A stretch of DNA of 64,000 nucleotides, from the NCBI GenBank assembly GCA_037039925.1, contig JAXRKP010000173.1:293501-357500 (forward strand), in the 5' to 3' direction. Below are positions 31,401 through 42,100 of the stretch, one piece after another. Source of the DNA: Doris montereyensis. Lineage: Eukaryota > Mollusca > Gastropoda > Nudibranchia > Dorididae. Every line of letters starts with the position of its first letter. Positions within the stretch are counted from its first letter, which is position 1. The notes below the pieces were generated by a model. That model did no database searches, was not told where the DNA came from, and saw nothing but the letters and a program-made list of their open reading frames with translations. Both the position numbers and the translations under genes were made by a program.

Positions 31401-33486
31401 CTCCATTTTTTTTTTTATCTATCCACAGTATTACATCTGTATGGTTCATTCAAAACGTATGAGAGAACACTGCTATACAGGAAAATAATAGAAAGAAAAA
31501 TGTTAAACAAATATATTAATGAATGACAGTGATTAACATTTTATAACAAGATTTTGATCAATTAGAAACTCAATGTACCTCCATTGCACGTTTGTAGTCT
31601 CCAAGATGGAATGCACAATAGGCAATCCACATATCAGTCTCTTCATTCCCCTTGCCTGCATTCCTGCTAAACTGGAAAGAAAATAAACAATATAATTGAA
31701 TAGCAATAACTCTGCTTCATCAATGAACAATTTATACTTAATCCTGAAAACATGTTTTACAGTCTACTGCCAGTTATCTAACATGCTCAGATATCCACCA
31801 CACTTACTTTGAAACAAAGAAAGATCTTTATATTTGTCAGAGCTATCCGATATCTCTGCGATTCGACTCCAGCACCGACACTAACTTGCTGGGAACAAAT
31901 GGATATTTTTTCACCATGTTTACTGCTCCCTTATCTGAAACACCTAAATCTTTAACGTTTGACCAAAAAAAAAAACAACCACACCTTCACGGAATGTTTA
32001 GTAAGATAAATGTCTCTATGTTTTATGACACAAAAACCGCGGCTCATTAATATATATACAAGCATGTTATGTAATGTATCGACACTATAACGAATCCTTA
32101 ATCGTCGACTCATGGCAAGGTATCACAATGATGATAACAGGTTATATTGCTTTGGACAATTAATGATACTTATCCATTTCCTTCTATCTGTCTCTTTCTC
32201 TCTATAAGTCTCTTTTTATTCCTCCTCCTCCTCCCCATGTAGAAGTATTTGATACACACACAAAAAACCCAATGAAAATAAGGTTTTATATAAATTGTAG
32301 CATTGAATGTCGGGATGTTAAAAGTACCTGTGTAATGTACTGCATTATGCATATGTACACGCCCAAGTACAATTCTGAGACTTTTAAATGGGTTTTTCTT
32401 CATGCCCAGGTTCAAATCCACTTGTGACTTATCTGACATCTTAGTTATTCAACAACTTCTTTTTGGGAACGGTGGAGTTACATCACCGGCAAAAGACTGT
32501 ATTTGGTTTCAAACTTAGGCAAAATCAAAAGTACAAGTTGTGCTTTTTAATTAACATATAAATAAAAAAATATACATACATATAAACAGATAAATATCCA
32601 GATGACAAAACTTTTGTTTCCTCCCCCTTTAGCTGCAGTTTTAACTAAGCAACTTACTTACATCCACTTCGCAATTGTGACAATTTTGCTGAATGAAGGA
32701 ACAAAAGAACGTCAAGATATTTTTTCTTTTTCTCTTTTTTTTTTTTACGTGACGGGAGATGTGGGCTATCCAACAAAACAGTATCCTGTTTGTTAAATGC
32801 TGTTTGGTTTCTAATATACAATTTGGACACATTGTTCCACGTTCAATTAACCAGCTTTATAGCAAGATCTAGATTCAAACAAAAGCGTGTAAAAGCGATC
32901 GAAATTGTAAATCTACCTTCTCACTACTATGTCACCTGCCTAATTGTAGGCCTGCTAACAGACACAAACATGCAATGATATTCCATTGTATCCCTATGAG
33001 GCTGAGGATGAGGGTCTAGCCTATTATTATTATTGTAACAATATATACATACACCATTTCTTCCCAGTGCTCATTGCTCCGTAGCCAAAAATTCTATTAC
33101 ATGCATTATATAAAAAATAGGCCCTATAAGGGCATGTGCTTTCCACTAACTTGCCTTTCAATGTATTCTTGATTGATCCAAATAAGAATCAAATTGACCT
33201 TTTTGAAATACTATTAATATTCATATTTATAACACATTCAGAAGCATGGCCTAAATAATTCAAATAATCCACGATAAAATCTAAATAAAACTGAACAAAC
33301 CACCAATAAACAAAACCCAAACAAGAAAAATGATAGTACTGATCATTACCTCTAACAATGTAATAGCACCAGTGTAGTCTCTCATGTCAAGAAATTCTTC
33401 CACTGTGGGCATTTTTTCTTCTTCTTTGTATCTTTCGCTGTTGCAGCTGCGCCGGGCCCAACGGCCGGCTTGGTTCTTGAGAGCAT
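19413..33486 (-). CDS. IFT56: Intraflagellar transport protein 56 (TTC26)
   Basis: IFT56 is a TPR-repeat IFT-B protein that helps carry motility cargo into cilia (hop in mouse, DYF-13 in worms). Sixteen coding exons are seen: 33350-33486, 31579-31671, 31098-31212, 29274-29469, 28855-28924, 25985-26086, 25597-25670, 24728-24830, 24376-24485, 24040-24103, 23023-23111, 22442-22526, 21459-21528, 21149-21254, 20508-20642 and 19413-19527. Their total, allowing for one-base errors, gives about 554 residues, the human length. Signatures are [100 protein letters not shown] and MKKWAKEN. The start is the ATG right after the exon-1 acceptor, so a 5' exon must lie upstream. Five exons carry one-base breaks; phases otherwise join exactly. 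Confidence 0.97.
22500..22506 (-). other. IFT56: Homopolymer frameshift in IFT56 exon 12
   Basis: Seven T residues on the coding strand stand where the conserved frame ([15 protein letters not shown]) needs six. The exon is 85 bp, and 84 would keep phase with both neighbours. Confidence 0.8.
22627..22750 (-). repeat. Dispersed repeat R1, copy 7
   Basis: The minus strand has TTGCGGGTGGTTGGCGAGTG, a pyrimidine tract, then AATTCACCCTGAGATCACCA and GGTGGACGGGG. It is in an IFT56 intron in the sense orientation. Confidence 0.85.
23898..23952. repeat. Short CT microsatellite
   Basis: CTCTCTCT with GTCT and CCCTCC variants lies in an IFT56 intron. Confidence 0.85.
26087..27924 (-). other. Long IFT56 intron, unique AT-rich part
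   Basis: This is the 5' two-thirds of the 2.8-kb intron between exons 5 and 6 by coordinate. I see no exon or recognisable mobile element. A homopolymer T run lies at 26825-26840. Confidence 0.6.
27928..28022 (-). repeat. Dispersed repeat R1, copy 8
   Basis: A diverged minus-strand copy: GAGGTCCTACTTCATTCCTT, a pyrimidine tract, then TAATTCACTTTGGGATCATC. It is in an IFT56 intron in the sense orientation. Confidence 0.65.
28105..28274 (+). repeat. Repeat with GAA tail, copy 2, and (GAA)n microsatellite
   Basis: CTTCACTATGAAGTTGTGGC and CTAAAACAGGAAGAAG match the copy near 10.1 kb. Here the tail has expanded to about 35 GAA units (28168-28273). Confidence 0.85.
28333..28508. repeat. 44-bp tandem repeat, four units
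   Basis: Units read TTCAAATACAAATAATGATA, ATGCAAAAACATTCACATCT, AAAC. They are almost identical, so the expansion is recent or a collapse/expansion artefact. They lie in an IFT56 intron. Confidence 0.95.
29790..30125 (+). mobile_element. tRNA-derived SINE family C, copy 1
   Basis: The head has GTTGTAGCTGTTGTGAGCTG and a B box CTGGTTCAAGCCCC. The body has AAGGTACTTCACGCTACTGT and CTCACTTGACTCAAGTG, and the tail has AAATGATGTACAGTCGATGA and GGATACAGACTATAAATCC. It matches the copy at 40690-41015 along its length. It lies antisense in an IFT56 intron. Confidence 0.8.
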
Positions 33487-36184
33487 CTAGAGAAAAGAAT
33501 GAGAAAAACTGTTTCATAGACAAATTCAACTTTATAATATGTGGAATAAGATATCTTCAAGAAAATTATTATTTATGTTATATACTATACTTTTAAGATA
33601 CAAAATTTACTAAGGACTTAGTCTGCCTGGTTTCAGCATCTGTCAAATGTAACAATCTGTCTTTCTCCTTTAACTTTCTCTTCCCATTTGCCATTCTTTG
33701 TAGTTCTCTGTCTATTTCCATTTCTGTCTAGCTCTGTTCATATAAAGGCATCAACCTCTATCTTTGCATGCAATCAATATCATAGTGTAAGAATCATGAG
33801 GAAACAGGATGGAACGTTTGCTACAGATTTTCTTTTACAATGCTTGTACAGTAAATACTGTCTCAAGTCTAAATGCCCGCAATTCTAGTGAAGCCGATTT
33901 TTTTCTTTATAAACTGCTCTCTAAATGCCAGTTTCCTGCCTCTTTAAATTCTTCAAAGGAATCATACAAATATGTAAAATTCATCAACGGATTGTTGTTC
34001 GCAAATCCACATCTTGCATTTGAATATCGCTATATCACTTATAGGCCTACCAATGACAGTGAAAGACAGGATTAATTTCTTCCTATGGTGGCGGATCAAA
34101 GACTTCCGTAATTCTATTTAAGAAAGAGTTCAAAGAAATCGGTGGCTATTAACAAATTGTCCATTGCCTATCAGAAATTTCCGGACCGATGGCAATTGAC
34201 ATTACGTTTCCCGTCCTGCACCCTTTGTAGAATACATAGATCTAGCCATTACATAGTCAATGCATGCAGTTTACAATGAACACAATACCCTGCCATGTAC
34301 TCAAATTTGAACATTTTTATCATTCTCTGCATAGCGATAGTGATTGTACAATTTCTGTCATCTTGAACTTTAACACACATCACTGGTGTCACAGTGACTC
34401 ACAGTTGCATGGCCTTCAGTACATACACTATTTTCTTAAATTTAACCAAATATCATGCACACGAAGATGACAAAATTTAAAGGCCAGCGCTATTCGTCAT
34501 TATGACGGATAGACTTAGCCACTATCCGTCATTAATTCTAATGGTGAAAGGAGCTCGCCCTCATTCTGTTCGCCATTAATGACAGACAGACTTTGTCACT
34601 ATCCGTAATTAATTATGAATGACGGACCTGAGCATGATTCCAGTTAAATTAGGAATAAACTTTGTATATTTGTAATGACTAGTGTATGAATTTAAACAAC
34701 TAGATGTACGGTGGATGTAATGATGATTTCATTTCGTTATTAACAGTTTCATTATTTTCCCCCTGGATGTAGTAAATTACAGATGAATATGGTGAATGGG
34801 AACGATTCACCATTAGATCTGAATGCTACTTGCGTGATTTGATATACAGATATCTCTCTTTCTATGCCTTATCCTGTCTCTCTCTCTCTGTTTTGTGTGT
34901 GTATATATATCTCCTTCTATCTTTCTTGGTCTTGTGTTTGCCTCTCTGTCTGTCTCCTCTTTCTCTCATACACGGGTGTGTAAAGGTGTTTCCCTACCCT
35001 TCTATCTTTCTTAATCTTGCGTCACAAGTCAGCATTAGGTCTAGATCTATGTGGCATGTGTGATTTGATCTGAAGATGTAAGTGTGTGTCTCTCTCTGTG
35101 TATCTTGCACATGTATGGTATATGTGTCACTCTCCTTCTATCTACCTTTCTTCATCTTGTGTTTCTCTCCCTCCCTATCTATTTGTGTCTTGTGAAATAC
35201 TGGGATCTAGATTTAATCTTAGATCTAAAGCTAATATCTAGATTTCCTGTAAGAAATGGTTGTAAGGCTCAAATGTGGACCTTTCGGCAAGGTTAACGGA
35301 CAATTATCACTGGAGAAGCGGTCAGCTCGACAATCAATTAATGAATGAGGCTGGGAACAATGAAATTACGGCTTTACCATGAGAGCATATACTTGAGTAC
35401 CAAAACGTCATCTCTAATCGGTAATACCTCCGGATAATAATTGACGAATAGCATTTTCTCTCTCAGATATTCGTCATAATGATGAATAGTCACTTCCAAA
35501 TTCATAAGTAAGCAGATCAAAGCAAAAACTGAAAATCAAATTATCGATACATAAAATAAATGGAAGTGAAAGAAAATCATAGCAGCCAATTGCAGGTTTG
35601 TAATTTGTTATCTTCTGTTATGTAGGAGGTGATCATTAGGCTAATGTTCAAGACGAACCACGTCGACTGTAGGTGTTATCTAAATCTATATTAATATACA
35701 GGATTCCCGTATCTTATGAACAACATGAGAAACCCAATGAATCGTGATCGATGCCTACCATATTGAAAGCTCGTCTGTGCTTCTTTCCTCTATGAAAGTG
35801 TTTTGGAATTTCTATCCAAACCTGAGTAAAAAGATAGAATCTAGACCAAATGAGGAACGGAATGCTTGTCGTTACGCAGGCGCAGACGAGGCACGTCCTG
35901 TTTGGGAATACATGCCCTTCTGATTGGCTAGAAAAGAATATCACACCAATCAAAGATTTCATTCTAAACTAATGTAAGAGTCAATGTTGTAGTAGAGGCG
36001 TCCCTGGTGATAGTAAAAAACTGTAGGAGGAGTTGCATTTCCTGTGTACTCTTCTGTGAAAAAACTAAAAAATAACCCTGTTATCAACAACGTCGGCTTT
36101 CGTGGCCAGCTGACAAATCAACTTGTTTCAATTTTTAATTTGAGAGTAGACATTTGTCTATGATTTAGATTTTCGAGGGGAAAC
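33487..36184. promoter_or_regulatory. Shared upstream region of IFT56 (minus) and ALG12 (plus)
   Basis: The two genes diverge with 2.7 kb between their first recognised coding bases. The last 320 bp before the ALG12 ATG is richest in promoter-like sites: ACGCAGGCGCAG (35874-35885, NRF1-like), an inverted CCAAT box (ATTGG, 35923-35927) and a direct CCAAT (35946-35950). The IFT56 5' non-coding exon should lie in this region but I could not place it. I found no X-box (RFX site), which would be expected for many ciliary genes. Confidence 0.5.
34485..35495. mobile_element. Candidate MITE-like element with TIRs (about 1 kb)
   Basis: The left end has CGCTATTCGTCATTATGACG and GATAGACTTAG. The right end, reverse-complemented, has TGACTATTCATCATTATGAC and GAATATCTGAG. 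Inner copies of (C/G)TATCCGTCATTAAT and GCTATTCGTCAATTATTATC occur near both ends. The middle is CT-rich simple sequence without a transposase. It sits in the shared IFT56/ALG12 upstream region. Confidence 0.6.
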
Positions 36185-39100
36185 ATGTGGCTCGAACTGT
36201 GTGCATTAGCAACAATGACGTTGCATATCCTTTTATGTCCATTTACAAAAGTGGAAGAAAGTTTCAATATGCAAGCTGCTCATGACATCATCAACCATGG
36301 AGTCAACATCGATCAGGTGGGGAAAATTCAGTTAAAACTAATAAATATGGAACGATGATCTATGAATACTGATGTTCAATCTGAATCTCGTACAGGTGGG
36401 GGAGGGCACCTGGATTGGCGATTTTGGGGCCAAAATGTTGATTTTCTGTCTATTTTCATGTTCCGGTAGAACAATTATCATCGCACATTTTTATTTTATG
36501 GCAGAGAAATGTCCATATATGACGTATAATTTTTTTGTTACAAAAGATTTTGTAGGCGAGGGTAGGTAGAAATAGTCAAAATTTTGACATCACCTAAGAC
36601 TGACTGCGAAGATAGCACTGAAAACCTTTATAATGTGGCAGTAACCTGCCAAATCTAGCAACATGGTATTCGCCTGGTTGTCAACAAGACGCTCAATTAA
36701 CCCTTTTCCGACAGATCCCGTATAATTGCCTCCCACCGATCATTTTAAATTCTAAGCACACCTACGCTAACAACGGATCCCATACATTTGCTTCACTACC
36801 GGCTTTCTAGTGAGATAGCGCATCAGTAGTGGGTCCTGTATAACTGCACTCAAGGAAGGGTTTTGGGAATGCCTCTATTTTTACCAATTACTTTGATCAA
36901 CCCACACCATGTCAAACAGAGAAAGTCTATTTTTCTAAAGGAGTGAAAATGATAGTTTATTTCCAAGTTTAACACACTCTATCAATTACTTTAGTGACAA
37001 GCTCCACCCGCAAGTAAGAAATAGTGATTGATACAAATAAAAAATATCAGTTGCCAATCATATTGCACACCAATAACCAAAATGAATTGCTCGCTCTGTC
37101 ACCTAACGCAATAAAGATCAAGAACAATCACAATAATCACATTACGTTGTGGTCAAAGGTGCCTGCAGCCTCGTCAGTGGGGCAAGAAAACTCTCAGTGA
37201 CACGTGCAGAAACTTTGTACACAACCGAACTAGATTATCAGTCGATATTGAGGTCACCCGGAAGATCAGCCTTATAAAGGTTAAGAGAGAGAGGAGCAGG
37301 AGAAGAGGACGCGACGTATTTTTAAAGTTTTTTATGAAGACAGTTTTTGAGTAGTGTTCATTTGTTTTTATAATCCAAATGTCTGTAGTAATTTGTTTTC
37401 AGAATTTCTCCCAAGACATCTGATAAGGTTTCCTGAAATGAATTTAGTATTTTAAGCACTAGGAGAGTTTTTAACAGTAAAATACTGACAGGAGATTTTG
37501 AGTGCAGGTCTGAAGCCTTCCACTTCACCCAGCTTTGCTGTTGATATCGAGGAAGATAGAAGTTGAAAAAAGGTTGATCTTATAGCATCATGTAATGTGT
37601 TCCTGGCTCAAAAAATACAAATTATATTATTGTTTCATGGGTAAAGTAAGGAAATTTTTATTTGATATCGGAGAACATGAGTCATCAAGAATTTTTTACA
37701 AGTGGGAATATAATGATTAACTAAAAAAGTTGTCTTTATGCAGCAATGTATGTGGATTGCTACCTGAGTGGTTGACATCATTCTGTATCTGATGTGCAAT
37801 TGAATTGATGACATTTTTTAATTCAGTAAGCATCAGAGCTGCTATGATTGATGTATGGGTCAGTAATGCAATGGAAATCTGAGGGTATAAATTGTAATAC
37901 ATTACACGTACATATTGTATCTAAATCGTAAATTTGATTTCTTTTTAACACTGTTGATCATATTTGCCTAAACAAAAAGACTGAACAAGCAGTTCTAGGC
38001 ACACTAACTAGATGACATACACTACATTGTATTGTTCAAAAATTCTCATATATGGAGCTCAAGTCTTTGAGCAGCAATTGTTTTCTCCTCTCCGTTTTCA
38101 GTATGATCATTTGGAATTTCCTGGAGTTGTACCACGCAGTTTTATTGGTCCTCTTCTCGTCGGATTGATTTCCAAGCCATTTGTTTGTCTTTTCAACTCT
38201 CAAATGATGACCAAGTTCGTTCAACAGTACATAGGTAAAACCAATGTTGTGACTGAACCTTTTGTTTAAGTAATTATGAAATGTTAACAAGGATAATTGA
38301 CCACACACACAAAAATAGAAAAAATAGCGAATTGTATTACAACTGCAAAAAAACCATGCACGTTATTATACTCATATGCATTATAATACACTAATGAGAG
38401 GTTTTAGTGCGACAAATAAAAGATAAGTTGAAGAAAGTAGAGAAGTTGGATAAAGACTGATTTTATTCCTTTTTATTTTTTTAATGCTTTGCTTTTTTCA
38501 TTTTTATCTTTAAAAAGAAATCTGAATCCTTTCAAGAAAATGTTTGTTAATCTTTATTTTATGAGAAGATGAATGCTATTGTAATGGATTTTATTACTTC
38601 TTTCATTATAATGTTTTGTACTTTTTTAAAGAGCAAAATGTTATTAATGAAGGCGAAGTACACAATAGTATACCTGTCCTAATGCTGATTGTATTTTTTT
38701 CATTTCAGTACGGGCTGTTACTGGAATATTGACAACATTATCTTTCATCATGTTTTGCAATGCAGTGAAACTTCGATTCAGTCCCAGCGTAAAGAAATGG
38801 TTGATACTCATTACTATGACCCAGTTCCATTTTCTATTTTACGCATCAAGAACACTGCCAAACGTTATGGCTTTGACTCTAGGTAAATTGTTTCAAATTA
38901 AATGAAAATACTTTACTGCACATGGGCTTATGCATAGCTGCCAATTCGTAAAAACAAGACATTTAGTCCGGAAGTCTGTATTCGCCTTTGTGAAAAGTAA
39001 CGATATAATGGGGTCGACTGTATTAATTTTTTTGTGAAACCCCATGTTAACGGCAGAGACTCACAGAGATTGGGATGAAAATCCGGAGACTCTATTCTCA

Positions 39101-42100
39101 ATTCACAATACAACTGTGGCACTTCGCCAGAAAGGACAGCAATCGGTGGAATTTTTTTATTTACTTTGAAGGTGTTTCTGGAATATAACTAGGGGTACCA
39201 TGCAAGCTAGAAATAGTTTGCGGTCAGAGTCTGTTTTTTTATATTTGAAAATGTTGGCTATGCTTATGACATTCGTTAATGAAGTTTTGCAACTAGAATA
39301 CTTTTTACTGTAAGAAGTTATCTTGTAATTACATTGCATAAGGTACCTACTGCTATTATTTTGTGTAGAATATGGAAATTTTTTCCTTAATTCAAACATG
39401 AACATTATTATGTCTAATTGTATTAAAAAATCGAGTAAATTGTTCTTAAATCAATTTACAAGAGAACGTTTGTCTTTTCTCCAAGTTTACTTGGGTTTTC
39501 TAACAATGTTTATTTGGAATATCATTGAATATTGCCCTTTACGCTGTCTCATTATTATTTTTTCATCAGTCCTTCTAGCATTGACAGCATGGCTTCGTCA
39601 GAGGCATAGGAGCTTTATTTGGCTATCTGGTGCTTCTATAATCATTTTTCGGTTTGATTTGATAATGTTTCTGGGTCTTATTGTACTGAGTGAACTGGTC
39701 AACAAGAGGATGAAACTTATTCCCACCATAAAAACTACGTTATTTGCCGGAACTTTTCTTTTGGGTGAGCATTCATATATTAAACACTGCCTCTGTTTTA
39801 AAAGTGATCTTGCTTTGAAATTTTCACTTCATGTCTGACATATATGTATAAATTCAGTTTTAAGACATAGTATTGAAAGATGTGAATCTTTGTCTTTTGT
39901 AGGGGTAGGGGGGGTTATTTTTTAATTTGATACAAAATTAAATAGATGTTAGTGAAAAGAAATAGCACGAGAGCGTTCTTATTTGAAACAAATACAATAT
40001 GAAGTCATAAAGAGCTATAAGAATACTTCTCAAGTTTAGAGCTAAATTATGTGATGGATGTAACATGTTCTAATCAAAGTTTCTGATTTTTAGTTATAAA
40101 TTTCTGTCATGTTTAAAAGAATATGAAAATTTCTGAGCGTTTATGATCCCATTGAAAACACTGTTTATTCTTCAAATCGTTTTATTTTGAAAATTCATGT
40201 GGAGATCTTGAACATTATCACCTTGCTTTAAGAAAAAGTGCATTCTTGAGTTTCACAACTTTTAGTTTATTTTGTCTACTTAATTTTCATTTTCTTTACA
40301 TTGTGTGGCAAGTATTAAACAAATCTAAATTTTGTCTCATTTTCAGTGTCGACCATTGCTGTTGATTCCTTTTTTTAGCAACGTTCTCTGTGGCCAGAGG
40401 GTGAAGTCATGTGGTACAACGTTGTCATGAACAAAAGTTCTAATTGGGGTGTATCCTTTTCAGCAAAATAGATCACATGAGAATTAATCTTTAATTAAGG
40501 GTTTACCTCAAACTATTTGTACATGTATTTACCATCAGTGTGGGGTTTGGTTATACTAAATATACATACTTCTTTGGAAACTTACAAATGATGCTTTTTC
40601 ATATGAAATGAAAAGCTATGATGTAAATGATAGTTTAGTTGCTTTCAGTCACTATTTATTAAATAGTATTAAAAAGAAACCAGTAAAGGGGGTTGAAGTG
40701 AAGCCAGTGTTGTGAGTTTGCAATCACGATGACCCAAACCATGTGGTTGAACAAGTGTTTTTTCACAATGTTGTACTCTTTGGTAAGGTACTTCACTCTG
40801 TTTTCTCACTTGACTCCGGTGTGAATTAGTACCCAGCTATAATTGAAGAATAATCTTCTCAGTTTAGGTTTGAAAAGTGCCTAACAGGCTGATGTACTGT
40901 ATGCTTCACAGGGAGTCGAGAAGGAATTTGAATAAGAATGCCTGCTGGGGAATAAATGATGTACAGTCGGTGAGCCTGTACTTGTGCAGAGATACAGACT
41001 ATAGATCCATCTATATCTTTTTCTTTAAAGAACATGTTGAATTTAAAAAGCTGGGTAGCGTTGAAATTGGCTTACAGAGAAAATTTTGTTTGAGTACTGT
41101 CTTATTTGCCTTGACTTGAACACTCCAGACATCCTTTTCTATGGTACTTTTACTCCGCCTTACCCCCGAGCTCTGTCTTTCACATCCGTGTTGATTCCGT
41201 TGGCCGTTTATTTATCCCGTTCCATCAGAGCTTTGGTGTGGCCTGCTGTTGGATATGTTTTTCTTTTTCTTTCCTCCTCACAAAGAGCTCCGTTTCATCA
41301 TCTACACTTTTCCAGTCTTTAATGTGGCGGCTGCTTTTGCTCTTGCTTCGTTGTAAGTTGTTAGTTTTTTAAATCGTATATTGTTCTTCTTCTCTTCTTT
41401 TGAAGGGACTGGTTCAACGTTCAAGTTTAATTTATTATAGCTATTAGAATGGAGACTCCAGTTGTGAGTCCCTGCAAATCTTATATTGTTCAATCTGGAT
41501 CATATTTCAAAGCTGTGCTAGTCATTCCCATTGAGTCATGAAGATATCAAACCAGTAGTATAATTATATTTTAATACCTTTTTATGTGAAAACAATGTTA
41601 CCGATCTCACATGTTCCATGAAAAGGAGCTTTATGAAAAAATATATTGACGGTAAATCTATACTAAGACATTACATACGTTGCATTTCATGTTTGATGTG
41701 CAGTTATGATGATTGACACCTAATATAGAGATTTCTCTTTTTTGGGGGGTTATTTTGGGAGGGCATTTTTTTGTGTGCTTTACTTTGATTTTTACACTGA
41801 CACTGTAGACAGCAAAATGATACATTTAGTGCATTATTCTATCAATAGACATGTTATCTTTGCTGTCCATTATCCATTGAACATTATGACTTTACTTCGT
41901 ATGCCCAGCATAACATGAAATAGTACTGCGTTTATTTATCAATTGTTGATATTGTCAGTTCTTATTTCCTACATCAATAATGAAGTTGAATGCTAAGCTT
42001 ACCCCTGTAAATCTATTTATGAGAAAATTTTAATTCAAATGACTTAATACATTGTTCTTAGAAATGATCTTGTATCGTAGATCTACACAATATCATGCCT

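Noticed and set aside
19413..33486. IFT56 as a pseudogene because of frameshifts
   Set aside because: All splice sites and phases are kept and the corrected length is normal; the same kind of error is present in the three other genes.
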